Source: Gluconacetobacter aggeris | GTDB lineage: Bacteria > Pseudomonadota > Alphaproteobacteria > Acetobacterales > Acetobacteraceae | NCBI RefSeq assembly: GCF_014174395.1 | Contig: NZ_JABEQD010000015.1 | Coordinates: 32,433 to 96,432 of the forward strand | Length of the DNA stretch: 64,000 bases | Direction: 5' to 3' | Part shown: one piece after another, positions 26,972-34,285 of the stretch | How positions within the stretch are numbered: the stretch's first letter is position 1 | Layout: every line of letters starts with the position of its first letter | Notes under the pieces: generated by a model | Told to the model about the DNA's origin: nothing | The model's input: only the letters and a program-made list of their open reading frames with translations | The model's database searches: none | Made by a program: the position numbers and the translations under genes

Positions 26972-27232
26972 TCAGCGAAGAGAGCGATTGCGGCCGGACA
27001 CTGCGTTCCTTCCATGCTCAAGATCATGTCTGCAGGCCTCGGCCATGATCTCCGCGGGAAGCAGCCTCGGCATCAATTCCATGAGCGCTCGCCTCTTCTG
27101 AAAAGGGCCCACACTCACCTGAGCTTCGACTCTCTGTGCGGACGGCATATGCCGGGTTCTGGCCTCCAGCCGGACGATGGAGAATTCAAGGCCAGCCGGT
27201 GTCACCGTGGGATGGTCTTTGGTCGTATGCAT
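26972..27232 (-). CDS. Possible small gene, low support
   Basis: 86 aa with a balanced composition (FSIVRLEARTRHMPSAQ, MELMPRLLPAEIMAEACRHD). No family recognised and no clear ribosome-binding site. It lies in the otherwise empty 26.76-27.5 kb gap and may be a chance reading frame. Confidence 0.3.
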   Translation of the reverse strand: MHTTKDHPTVTPAGLEFSIVRLEARTRHMPSAQRVEAQVSVGPFQKRRALMELMPRLLPAEIMAEACRHDLEHGRNAVSGRNRSLR

Positions 27233-27336
27233 CGGTGCGCCCGAGCGCGGTGGTCACGACGCGTGCGCGCGCCCAGCTTGGTAACATACGGCGTCCGCTG
27301 CAGGATCAACGATCCGAGTCTTCCCGAACGCCCTTT

Positions 27337-27367
27337 GGCCCCGCAGGGGCCGCACCCGAAAGGGTGC
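27337..27367 (+). other. Two abutting hairpins in the leader of the TraK-like operon
   Basis: GGCCCCGCAGGGGCC (27337-27351) is directly followed by GCACCCGAAAGGGTGC (27352-27367), a GAAA-tetraloop hairpin. They lie 150 bases upstream of the first TraK-like gene. They could be a terminator, an attenuator or a secondary oriT structure. Nothing else is recognised in 27240-27517. Confidence 0.5.
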
Positions 27368-27517
27368 ATTTGTGTATGGAGAAAGAGTTTTTCTGTTTCC
27401 CATTTGTTACCGTTCTGCTCTCTTAGCGCAGCGAATCCGATATCGTCAGAGTCCAATTGTTATCGACCGAAGCGTCTGATATAAGCAGGCTTCAATGAAG
27501 CGGGGAGGCACTCCACG

Positions 27518-27838
27518 ATGCCGGCGGCGACGTTGGGTCCAGAAGGCGCACTCAAGACATTGAGGGAAAGTAAAGGGTCGACGTCGCTCCAGCTCTGGAT
27601 GGAGCTGAACTACGAGGTCATTCGAACGGAATGGGGGTCTCGCCGCATGAATTGGGGGGCTCTGTGCCAGTGGTTCGAGGAGCAGGGCCTGACAAACAGC
27701 AACGGAGAGATCGCCAACATCCGCTGCGCGAAAATGATCTGGTTCCGCGTCGGCAAGAGGCTCGAACAAGAAAGAAAAACAGAGGCCAATGTGACGTCGA
27801 TGGAGATGGATCAATGTGTGAGGGACGCATCGACGTGA
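27518..27838 (+). CDS. TraK-like DNA-binding protein, first paralogue
   Basis: 106 aa with a strong ribosome-binding site (GGGGAGG). The core TSLQLWMELNYEV, W..RRMNWGALCQWFEE and GLTNSNG looks like a small helix-turn-helix domain. Its gene order (two of these, then a ParA-like protein, then a membrane protein) mirrors traK-traL-traM of RP4 and stbABC of R388, whose first member binds near oriT. A DNA-binding role is inferred from that order. It is closely related to the next gene's N-terminus. Confidence 0.6.
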   Translation: MPAATLGPEGALKTLRESKGSTSLQLWMELNYEVIRTEWGSRRMNWGALCQWFEEQGLTNSNGEIANIRCAKMIWFRVGKRLEQERKTEANVTSMEMDQCVRDAST

Positions 27839-28719
27839 CGGCTGCCACACTGGGCTTCGACGGTGCCCTGGAAGCGCTTCAGAACAGCAATGGAGCGATG
27901 TCGCTCCAGCTATGGATGGAGCTCAATCGCGACGCGCTATTGGAGAAATGGGGGCGGCGTCGCCTGAACTGGCAGGCATTATGCCGCTGGTTCGAGGAAG
28001 TTGGACTGACGAACAGGAACGGCACGTTCGCCAGTGTTGCCTGCGCGAAGGTCATGTGGAACCGCGTCGGCAAGAAGCTCGAGGCTCGTCGCGCACAGCA
28101 TGAAATCGAACGAGCGGAGGAAGAAGCGCTGGCGGCCAAGCGTGCGGCTGAACGCGCCGCGGCGTTCGAGGCCGCACGCGCTGTTAGAGACGAAGCGGCT
28201 GCTACGGACGCCATCTTACGCAGGAGGATGGAGCGGGCGGACCGCGCAGCCGCTTCGAAGCGTCGCCAGGCCGCAGAGGAGGAGCCGTATCGGCGTGAAG
28301 CTGGTGAGCGACTGCGGGCCAGACAGGAGGCCAATGGTCTCATTCCGGAGACCGGCACCACGACACGGCAGCCAACGCCTGCGGCTGAGCCTGCTCGAGC
28401 GAATGATCAGGCCACTCTCGTCACGCTCGACTTGCCGTATTATCCGCCGCCATACGTATCAGCGCGCGCCTATCTGCCGCATGATCCGTCGTTGCCCCCT
28501 GTGAAGGAGGGCGACATCTGCAAAGCGACAGGCGCCAGGTGGGAAATTGGTGGAGATCTCCCGGGATATCCCAGCAAGCGTAACTACGAGTACGAGAAGG
28601 ACTGGCTGCGCGATGTCGGTCGCCTGCTTCGAGCCAAGCACCCTACGAACCTGACGATGACCCGCGAGGAGAAGTACGTCATGCAAACCGCAAAATCGAG
28701 GATTCCGAATCTCTATTAG
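27835..28719 (+). CDS. TraK-like protein, second paralogue with long charged extension
   Basis: 294 aa from a GTG overlapping the previous stop (GTGA); an ATG at 27814 is in frame too. The GTG is preferred because TAATLGFDGAL then aligns with the start of the upstream paralogue (MPAATLGPEGAL). After the shared HTH-like domain of about 85 residues comes a long Ala/Arg/Glu-rich helical region (about 95-185, probable coiled coil), then a distinct C-terminal domain (YPPPYVSARAYLPHDP, YEKDWLRDVGRLL). Probably formed by tandem duplication plus domain addition. Confidence 0.6.
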   Translation: MTAATLGFDGALEALQNSNGAMSLQLWMELNRDALLEKWGRRRLNWQALCRWFEEVGLTNRNGTFASVACAKVMWNRVGKKLEARRAQHEIERAEEEALAAKRAAERAAAFEAARAVRDEAAATDAILRRRMERADRAAASKRRQAAEEEPYRREAGERLRARQEANGLIPETGTTTRQPTPAAEPARANDQATLVTLDLPYYPPPYVSARAYLPHDPSLPPVKEGDICKATGARWEIGGDLPGYPSKRNYEYEKDWLRDVGRLLRAKHPTNLTMTREEKYVMQTAKSRIPNLY

Positions 28720-28726
28720 CCGTCGG

Positions 28727-28742
28727 GGCGCAGTCACAAACG
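28727..28742 (+). promoter_or_regulatory. Copy of the GCGCAGTCACAAACGA motif before the ParA-like gene
   Basis: GGCGCAGTCACAAACGAT, identical over 15 bases to the pilS copy, starts 8 bases after the TraK-like stop. It suggests separate control of the ParA-like and membrane-protein genes. Confidence 0.5.
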
Positions 28743-28805
28743 ATCGGGCTAGCCTTCCTTGTCGCTGGCATGTTGCCAGCAACATGGAAGGGAGACGACG
28801 CAAGC

Positions 28806-29588
28806 ATGCCGGACACCACACCCCGCTCCGATGAGCGGCACCAACGTCGGTCGGTTTGGCGAATTGGCCGTGGGCGCAGCGGAGGCAGTTTGGCGCTCTC
28901 ATGCTTCATGCATTGGGCAATTGAGGCGGGACGCCCAGCACTGGCGGCAGACGGAGATCCGAACAATCCGACACTATCGAAGCTCTTTCCGTCGGACGGG
29001 CCTTATGGCGTTGATCGTCCGACGAGCGCAGAATTGGAAGCGAGCAAGATCTGGCTCGCCAACACACTCGCCGAGGCGCTGTCCGAGGATGCGTCGATCG
29101 TAATCGACATGGGCGGCGGCGACCGCGTGAGCGAGGAACTGGCGGCGGAATCAGACCTTGGCGCATTTCTCCGTGCGAACGGCGTAATCCCGACATTCGC
29201 CTATTTCACCGGGCCTGAACGCGACGATTTCGATCACGTCTACCGCATCTGGGATTCGTCCTCATTCAAGGACGGTGACTCGGTCCTCTTCCTCAACGAG
29301 GGACTGTACCGCTCCACCTCGCGGTCCTCCGATCCCTTCGCATGGTTGCGCAAGGACGAGCGGCTGCGAGCGATGCACGATGCGGGTGTTCGCACCGTCG
29401 TGTTCCCAGCCTTGACGTGCATGAAGTATCTTGAGAACGACGGCCTGAATGTATTCGACGTGATCGCCGGCAAGCCGAAGGCGGATGGATCGCAAGTAAA
29501 CCCCCTTTGGCGCCACATGGCGGTCAAATGGTTGCGGGATTTCGGGGCAAATATCGAGGAGGAAGGCGTGCATCTGTGGCTGCCGTAG
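28806..29588 (+). CDS. ParA-like ATPase of the TraL/StbB/MobD type
   Basis: 260 aa; the ATG at 28806 has GGGAG upstream. The N-terminus VWRIGRGRSGGSLALS stands where ParA proteins have KGGxGKS; the signature lysine is replaced by Gly. DGDPNNPTLSKLFP matches the switch region of StbB/TraL-like proteins, and IVIDMGGGD is the Walker B-like strand. Such proteins act in positioning or recruiting plasmid DNA for transfer. Loss of the P-loop Lys suggests altered or absent ATP hydrolysis. Coupled to the next gene by a 13-bp overlap. Confidence 0.65.
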   Translation: MPDTTPRSDERHQRRSVWRIGRGRSGGSLALSCFMHWAIEAGRPALAADGDPNNPTLSKLFPSDGPYGVDRPTSAELEASKIWLANTLAEALSEDASIVIDMGGGDRVSEELAAESDLGAFLRANGVIPTFAYFTGPERDDFDHVYRIWDSSSFKDGDSVLFLNEGLYRSTSRSSDPFAWLRKDERLRAMHDAGVRTVVFPALTCMKYLENDGLNVFDVIAGKPKADGSQVNPLWRHMAVKWLRDFGANIEEEGVHLWLP

Positions 29589-30217
29589 CCGCCCCGGATG
29601 GTCGCCAGGCAACGCGGGAACACCTTCTTGCAAGCCTGCACGATGCCGGGATCGAGCGCGACAGCCCTTTGGGGGTGCTGTTCCTGCGCCAATGTGAGGC
29701 GACGGCCGACGCATGTGATCAAATGTTCCATGCCACGACCGCCGCAGAGGCGCTGCTGGCCGGCGCACGTAAGGAGTTGAGCACCCTGCGAGCGGACCTC
29801 GAAGCGGGCCGCGAGCAGGTGAATCAGATGGCGCTGATCGCCCAGACCAACATTCGGAAGCAGGAACTCTTCCGCAAGCGTGAACTCCAGGTGGCGCTGG
29901 ATGGGCTCGTGTCCGGGCTGACGGCGGATCTCAAGGAGCGCGTCTTTGACGCGCTCCGCGAGGAGATCCCAGCCAATGAGCGTCGCTTTTACAGAGAGGC
30001 GCGCTGGGCGGCCTACGTGCGCATGATTCTGGCAGGCGCGATCCTGATAACACTCGGCTTCAGCACCGGCATAACGTGGAACTGGCACGCTGCGCGCACT
30101 GGCCGCTTTTGCGAGGACAATTATCACCGCGATCCGACCAGCGGGATGGCGTGGTGTGCGTTGGACCCGTTGCCGAACGGGAGCCCGGAAGCCGGTCAAA
30201 CCAAGGCCGCGCGCTGA
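29576..30217 (+). CDS. TraM/StbC-like coiled-coil membrane protein
   Basis: 213 aa from a GTG. A long helical region (about 50-130, LSTLRADLEAGREQVNQMAL) is followed by one membrane helix (about 147-166, MILAGAILITLGFSTGITW) and a short tail with two Cys residues (GRFCEDNY, MAWCALDP). It is the last gene of the operon. TraM of RP4 occupies the same position, but sequence similarity was not established. Confidence 0.55.
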   Translation: MAAVAAPDGRQATREHLLASLHDAGIERDSPLGVLFLRQCEATADACDQMFHATTAAEALLAGARKELSTLRADLEAGREQVNQMALIAQTNIRKQELFRKRELQVALDGLVSGLTADLKERVFDALREEIPANERRFYREARWAAYVRMILAGAILITLGFSTGITWNWHAARTGRFCEDNYHRDPTSGMAWCALDPLPNGSPEAGQTKAAR

Positions 30218-30393
30218 AAGCAGCGGGGAAGGATTGTGTCCATTTTGGTCCAGGTTCGTCCCGCGGTTCCGGAGGCAAGCGGGGGAGTTCGACTGCCGCC
30301 CTCCGCGCGCCCGAGGAATTGCCCGCGCCCTGGCACCGCCGGAAATATCAATCAACGGCGCCTCGGAGCGGACAGGGCCTGTCCCGCTGGCCT

Positions 30394-30580
30394 GAGCGTT
30401 GTCCCCGTTTTCCAGCCCGGAGGGCCGGAGGCGCCCCACGGGGGCGCCGGAGCATATCCACCGGCCGCGATCGACCGCCAAGAGTCTGGATCGCGGCCGG
30501 TGGATATGTGGCAAACGGGGGCAACGTGGCCCGCGGGAAGAGCGGTGTCGCGGTCGAGCGTACGACCCGTCTTCAATTGA
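30394..30580. repeat. 187-bp structured repeat, copy A
   Basis: Aligns without gaps to 30959-31145 (offset 565). It contains a small hairpin (30430-30448, 8-bp stem) and a perfect 20-bp inverted repeat (30453-30472 with 30489-30508, loop of 16 bases). No gene is seen on either strand. Between the two copies the small hairpin differs by a paired change (C-G here, T-A in copy B), which supports folding. Confidence 0.85.
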
Positions 30581-30593
30581 GGGGCGGCGCATA

Positions 30594-30620
30594 AAAGAGC
30601 GACCGACGGCCGCCTTTCGG
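30594..30620 (-). terminator. Weak intrinsic terminator after the first 41-residue gene
   Basis: On the - strand GCGGCC-GTC-GGTCGC (one wobble pair) is followed by TCTTTTAT. It corresponds in place to the stronger terminator at 31152-31184 in the duplicated unit. Confidence 0.5.
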
Positions 30621-30641
30621 CGAAAAGCGCTGGTGGTGTTG

Positions 30642-30767
30642 CTATCGCAGCGTCTCGCGTAACTGGGAAAGCCGGTTGGCAATTGGCCCCAAAGCGAGGG
30701 CGAAGAGTCCGACTGCCAGGCAGAACGGCAAGGCGACAAGCACGATCGCGCGCAAAAAACCGTCCAT
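30642..30767 (-). CDS. 41-residue single-span membrane peptide, paralogue 1
   Basis: 41 aa starting MDGFLRAIVLV, with one membrane helix (about 7-27) and a basic amphipathic tail GPIANRLSQLRETLR. It aligns without gaps to the peptide at 31207-31332: same length, shared Pro14, GP.A.RL and final LR. Conservation after duplication argues both are real genes. Size and layout resemble type I toxin peptides or small membrane regulators. Just upstream (30770-30859) is a remnant of the 95-aa membrane gene (LLAYIPDDS). Confidence 0.65.
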   Translation of the reverse strand: MDGFLRAIVLVALPFCLAVGLFALALGPIANRLSQLRETLR

Positions 30768-30958
30768 GTGTCAGTCCTCTTTCGGGAGTCGTCCGGGATA
30801 TAGGCGAGCAGAGCGAGAAAAACCAATTGGGCGATAGCCGCGACGGATGCCGCCGCCAAAGCCTTTCAGACCGGCGAGGGCGCCGCGCGCGGCGAGTTCC
30901 GGACTGGGCTTCATCCGGGAGATGAAGGGCGGTTGACTGTGGCCGGCTCCGCCGACCG

Positions 30959-31145
30959 GAGCGTTGTCCCCGTTTTCCAGCCCGCAGGGCCGGAGGCGTC
31001 CCGCAGGGACGCCGGAGCATATCCACCGGCCGCGATCGACCGCCAAGAGTCTGGATCGCGGCCGGTGGATATGTGGTAAACGGGGGCAACGCGGCCCGTG
31101 GAAAGAACGCTTTCGCGGTCGAGCGTACGACGGATCGTCAATTGA
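30959..31145. repeat. 187-bp structured repeat, copy B
   Basis: Second copy of the element at 30394-30580, with the same 20-bp perfect inverted repeat (31018-31037 with 31054-31073). The small hairpin (30995-31013) reads GGCGTCCC-GCA-GGGACGCC, versus GGCGCCCC-ACG-GGGGCGCC in copy A. Confidence 0.85.
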
Positions 31146-31151
31146 AGGTCA

Positions 31152-31184
31152 GAAAATAAAAAGGGCGGCCGTCGGCCGCCCTTC
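31152..31184 (-). terminator. Intrinsic terminator after the second 41-residue gene
   Basis: On the - strand GGGCGGCC-GAC-GGCCGCCC is followed by TTTTTATTTTC. This is a textbook terminator ending the 31207-31623 unit. Confidence 0.8.
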
Positions 31185-31206
31185 GTATTGGAATTGTCTT
31201 GCGCTG

Positions 31207-31332
31207 CTATCGCAGCGCCTTGCGATACTTCGCAAGGCGATCCGCAAGAGGGCCGATTGCGAGACCGAGACAAACCGTCAGCACGGCTGCCGGAATGAGG
31301 ATATAAAGGAATCCCTGAGTCATGGTGTCCAT
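31207..31332 (-). CDS. 41-residue single-span membrane peptide, paralogue 2
   Basis: 41 aa (MDTMTQGFLYILIPAAVLTV start), one membrane helix (about 8-27) and tail GPLADRLAKYRKALR. It begins 3 bases after the stop of the 95-aa membrane gene and ends at a clear terminator, so the two form a small operon. Function unknown; paralogue of 30642-30767. Confidence 0.7.
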   Translation of the reverse strand: MDTMTQGFLYILIPAAVLTVCLGLAIGPLADRLAKYRKALR

Positions 31333-31335
31333 GGT

Positions 31336-31623
31336 CTAGCCTCCCTTACTCGCATCATCATATGGGACGTAGGCGAGCAGTGTCAAAGATGCGAGTTCGA
31401 ACGCGACCCCGAGCACAAGGGCCACCACGACCTTGCGGGGGGTGATGGTACCGGCTCCTGCGATAAGGGGAGAGACGAGACCGAGGCCCCATGTGCTGAG
31501 AGCGATTGTCTGGAGCACCCCGGCAAGGGCCTTGAACCGGTCTTCCTTGTGCTTCGGCACTTGGGGCGGCGGTAAAAGTGAGCGCAAAATGCGGCGCAGA
31601 AATGGTCGCAAGGAAATCTCCAT
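31336..31623 (-). CDS. Two-span membrane protein, function unknown
   Basis: 95 aa: basic N-terminus (LRPFLRRILRSLLPPP), then two membrane segments (about 36-56, TIALSTWGLGLVSPLIAG; 63-86, KVVVALVLGVAFELASLTLL). It is the first gene of the small operon with the 41-aa peptide. A truncated copy lies upstream of paralogue 1. A holin-like or envelope role is possible but unsupported. Confidence 0.65.
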   Translation of the reverse strand: MEISLRPFLRRILRSLLPPPQVPKHKEDRFKALAGVLQTIALSTWGLGLVSPLIAGAGTITPRKVVVALVLGVAFELASLTLLAYVPYDDASKGG

Positions 31624-31662
31624 GACGGCTGCCGGGCCGCGGTGGGCGGCCCGGCGTGGTGG

Positions 31663-32352
31663 TCAGAAGCCGAGGGCTTCGGCCTGCGCGGCGGCCACTT
31701 TCTGGTCGAGGGTGCGGCCGTTGTTGGGCTGGTAGGGCATCCATTCGGCACCCATGAGTTCGGCATAGGCGGCGCAGGCGCCGGCGGCGACAGCGGCCAG
31801 TGCGTAGGCTTTGGCGCCGTTCTCAGCCGCGATGCGTCGGAGCCCGGCAACGCGGTTTTCGCCGCCATCCACGCCCATGCGGTCTTCGTCGCGGTGCTGG
31901 TTGGCCCAGCTATCGGCGGCGTCCTTGGCGATCATGCGGCGGTTTTCGTAGAAATTGGCGGCGCCGTAGGCGGAACGGATCAGACCATCCACGACGCGAT
32001 CGAGATGCAGCTTGAGGCCCTGATAATTCGCCTCCCCCCGGATGGTGGAGACGAGCACGGGCGACAGGAGCGCATACTGGTCACGGATCAGGTTCGAGCC
32101 CGCGCCGGTCAGCTCGTCCACGTCACCGCTCTCCACGCCGAACGCGGCGACGATCTTGGCCATCTGGTCGTCGTTGGGGACGAGGCGCAGGATATCGGCC
32201 AGCGTCGGAGCGGAAAGGGCCTGCGTGCGCTGGCGGGCGGCGGCGGCCTTGCGGGCCTGCGGCGCGACCTTGCGCGTGCCCTTCTTCTCTTGCGCGGCGG
32301 TCATGGCTTGGTTCATAGCGTTGGCTGCGTCGGACATGAAATTATCCTTCAT
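31663..32352 (-). CDS. Plasmid protein of unknown function, leader shared with ssb
   Basis: 229 aa (ATG 32352; ATG 32337 also possible). The N-terminal region is basic and Ala-rich, then LADILRLVPNDDQMAKIVAAFGVESGDVDELTG and a Ala-rich C-terminal helix region. No family recognised. It is preceded by the same 34-base element and the same upstream block as ssb1, suggesting the same early expression. Confidence 0.65.
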   Translation of the reverse strand: MKDNFMSDAANAMNQAMTAAQEKKGTRKVAPQARKAAAARQRTQALSAPTLADILRLVPNDDQMAKIVAAFGVESGDVDELTGAGSNLIRDQYALLSPVLVSTIRGEANYQGLKLHLDRVVDGLIRSAYGAANFYENRRMIAKDAADSWANQHRDEDRMGVDGGENRVAGLRRIAAENGAKAYALAAVAAGACAAYAELMGAEWMPYQPNNGRTLDQKVAAAQAEALGF

Positions 32353-32401
32353 TCTGGCGAAGTCCCGGACGGGAAGGGGAAGTTCCCGGCCGGGGCGCTC
32401 G

Positions 32402-32435
32402 GAGGGCCAATCCCTCTCGACAAGAAAAAGAATAG
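32402..32435 (-). promoter_or_regulatory. 34-base leader element, copy 1
   Basis: On the + strand GAGGGCCAATCCCTCTCGAC followed by an A-rich stretch and GAATAG; the other copy is at 37412-37444. It ends 50 bases before the start of the 31663 gene, versus 53 bases before ssb1. GAGGG-N5-CCCTC is a small inverted repeat. A promoter or leader role is inferred from the conserved distance. Confidence 0.6.
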
Positions 32436-32570
32436 CTGCATTCCGGCCGAATGAATATAAGTAATATTGCATACCTAGCCGTTAAGGCATGTACCAGACT
32501 CATGCCAATATAAATATTCATCGTCCAACAAGATTATAACATTGACGGATACCTGACCTCTCAGGCTTCT

Positions 32571-32920
32571 ATGCTTCTTAAGCAGGCAGTATAGCACTGC
32601 ACAATACGCTCACAGCGTGGATGCGGCGTAGCACGCCGCAGCCGTAGGCCGCGCGAAGCGCGTCCACGCCGGACATGGCTCTGCCGAACAACGGTGTGCT
32701 GCTCACGGGCGGCTTCGAGGAGCCGTCTTCCTCCCCTCGCCGCCCATTACTCTGCCGGCATGCTTGCCACGCGGCGCCGCCCACGCAGCGCGTTAGCGGG
32801 ATCCGCCGAATGGCCGAGACCCCGCAGGGGGCTCGGGGCGGAGCCCGGGTCACGCGACCCGGAGCGCAGCGCAGGGGAACGCCCGATCGCCGGCCCACCG
32901 ATAGCGGGGCCGGGTAGGCA
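32571..32920. repeat. Gene-free GC-rich block sharing segments with 37.9-38.0 kb
   Basis: No convincing gene. Shares TCGAGGAGCCGTC (32715), a 22-base run beginning CTCCCCTCGCCGCC (32731) and GAGACCCCGCAGGGGGCTCG (32816) with 37891, 37907 and 37992, in the same order. Both blocks lie upstream of a gene carrying the 34-base leader element. Confidence 0.65.
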
Positions 32921-32922
32921 GA

Positions 32923-33417
32923 TCAGAGGGCGAGAGCCCAGGCGACAGCGCGCTCGAGATCACCGAAAGCCTTGGCGTTTTCGGCGTCTGCGAGGGCGAT
33001 GAAGGGTGTGAGGGCGACCACGAGCCAGGGGGTATGGCGTGGGTGTGCGGGAGGCGGAGCGCGCCAGATGCCGGCGGAGCGGAGTGCCGGCTCGAGGACG
33101 GTGTAGCCCTGGATGATCTGCTTCCAGGCTGCGGGCGCCATGTTTTCCTTCCAGCACGCGACAGCGAGGACGGCAGGAAGAGGGCTGCGCCCTGGCTGGT
33201 CGGCAATCTGGAAGAAGGCCGCACCATTGACCGGTGCGGACCGGTCCGGGTTGAGGGGACGCATGAAGTCGAGATACCAGCCGGGGATACCTGGTATCGG
33301 TCCACCGTCCGCGTCGACGATCGGGAGGAGCGCATCGACGACGACCTGGTCGACATCTTCGCGGGATGTGCGGGTGAGATGGCCGGTATTAAGCGTAAGG
33401 TGAGTTAGTTTCGTCAT
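32923..33417 (-). CDS. Unknown plasmid protein
   Basis: 164 aa, ATG overlapping the upstream stop by 4 bp. Segments: VVVDALLPIVDADGGPIPGI, FMRPLNPDRSAPVNGAAFF, and a C-terminal hydrophobic part WLVVALTPFIALADAENAKA. Last gene of a four-gene run (35079-32923). No family recognised. Confidence 0.6.
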   Translation of the reverse strand: MTKLTHLTLNTGHLTRTSREDVDQVVVDALLPIVDADGGPIPGIPGWYLDFMRPLNPDRSAPVNGAAFFQIADQPGRSPLPAVLAVACWKENMAPAAWKQIIQGYTVLEPALRSAGIWRAPPPAHPRHTPWLVVALTPFIALADAENAKAFGDLERAVAWALAL

Positions 33418-33686
33418 TTGCGGTCCCCTCGCTTCGCGGCCTGCTCCTGTGCCCATGCGGAGACTAGATCGTAGAGCTCCGTGGCTGTGATAGCGGCGCC
33501 AGGGTCGGCTTGCCGGCCGAGAGCGCGCAGCCGGTCGGCGGTCATGGCATGGCCGCGAGCGAGGAGCAGGCGTTCGACGTCTGCGGGCTGAAGGCCCGCC
33601 CCGATGCAGAATGCGAGATATGTTCTGCGCACGAGATGCCGGTTTGCATGATCCGCACCTGGGCGGCGGTTGGGGTGATTTGTCAA
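33414..33686 (-). CDS. Small helical protein, loosely DUF1456-like
   Basis: 90 aa, coupled by 4-bp overlaps to both neighbours. YLAFCIGAGLQPADVERLLLA and MTADRLRALGRQAD resemble the repeated helical unit of YehS/DUF1456 proteins, but only one unit is present. Function unknown. Confidence 0.55.
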   Translation of the reverse strand: MTNHPNRRPGADHANRHLVRRTYLAFCIGAGLQPADVERLLLARGHAMTADRLRALGRQADPGAAITATELYDLVSAWAQEQAAKRGDRK

Positions 33687-34285
33687 TTTCCGGCTGGCCC
33701 GGCGAGGCGTTTGAGGGTGTTGGCAAGCCTCTGGGGCTCGCGTGCCATATCGTGAGCAGAGGCGGTGCCGCCGCCCCGCGCGAGGCGCTGCATGAATCGC
33801 AGCGCTTCGCCATCGTGATCGGGTCCACAGTAGATCACGTCGATGCGCACATATCCGAGCCGATCGGCCGCCCGCAGGGCGGCGGCGGGGTCGTCGGGTC
33901 TTCCGTCACTTACGACGACCAGGCGGCGCGGACGCGTGGCCTCGACGTGACGCAGAGCGAGATGCAGCGCCGTGCTTCCTGCCGGCGGAGGGAGGCGCGC
34001 CCCTGCTGGCAGGTCCTTGACGTAACTCCCGAAAGCGACGACGTGGGCCCCGTCCCTGACGGCCGGAGCGATGGCATCGTCCAGAATGTCGCATTTACGG
34101 CGCGCGCCGGCGTATTCCGCCATTGATGACGAAACGTCGGCAAGAATTACGGTAAACCCGCCATTCTGGCGCTGGGCGCCGGCGGCTGCGGTCGCGCCAG
34201 TCTCGGTCGGAAGACTGGCCGCGGCACGGGCCACCAAGGCGGCGAGAGGGGACGCCAATGCGCCCCTGCCCTTCGGATTATCCAT
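33683..34285 (-). CDS. von Willebrand factor A (VWA) domain protein
   Basis: 200 aa. The ATG at 34285 overlaps the previous stop. MIDAS residues are visible: DVSSSM at about 48-53, a conserved Thr in STALHLAL, and VVVSDGRPDD. The domain has the expected length of about 160 residues. VWA proteins bind partners through a metal ion. The flanking coupled genes are probably those partners. Confidence 0.8.
   Translation of the reverse strand: MDNPKGRGALASPLAALVARAAASLPTETGATAAAGAQRQNGGFTVILADVSSSMAEYAGARRKCDILDDAIAPAVRDGAHVVAFGSYVKDLPAGARLPPPAGSTALHLALRHVEATRPRRLVVVSDGRPDDPAAALRAADRLGYVRIDVIYCGPDHDGEALRFMQRLARGGGTASAHDMAREPQRLANTLKRLAGPAGN

Noticed and set aside
27240..27517. oriT in the leader of the TraK-like operon
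   Set aside because: Two hairpins are present but no TATTGTC-type nic sequence was found there. The site beside the relaxase operon is the better candidate, though this one is not excluded.
29240..30859. A 539-codon open frame on the - strand
   Set aside because: It runs antisense across the TraM-like gene and the structured repeat. Such frames are common in GC-rich DNA. Only its first few codons (LLAYIPDDS) are a real remnant of the 95-aa membrane gene.
30394..31145. CRISPR-like array
   Set aside because: Only two copies of a 187-bp unit, separated by genes rather than spacers.
31642..32454. A 270-codon open frame on the + strand
   Set aside because: Antisense to the 31663-32352 gene, which has the better composition and its own leader. 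The + frame is Gly/Val-rich shadow sequence.
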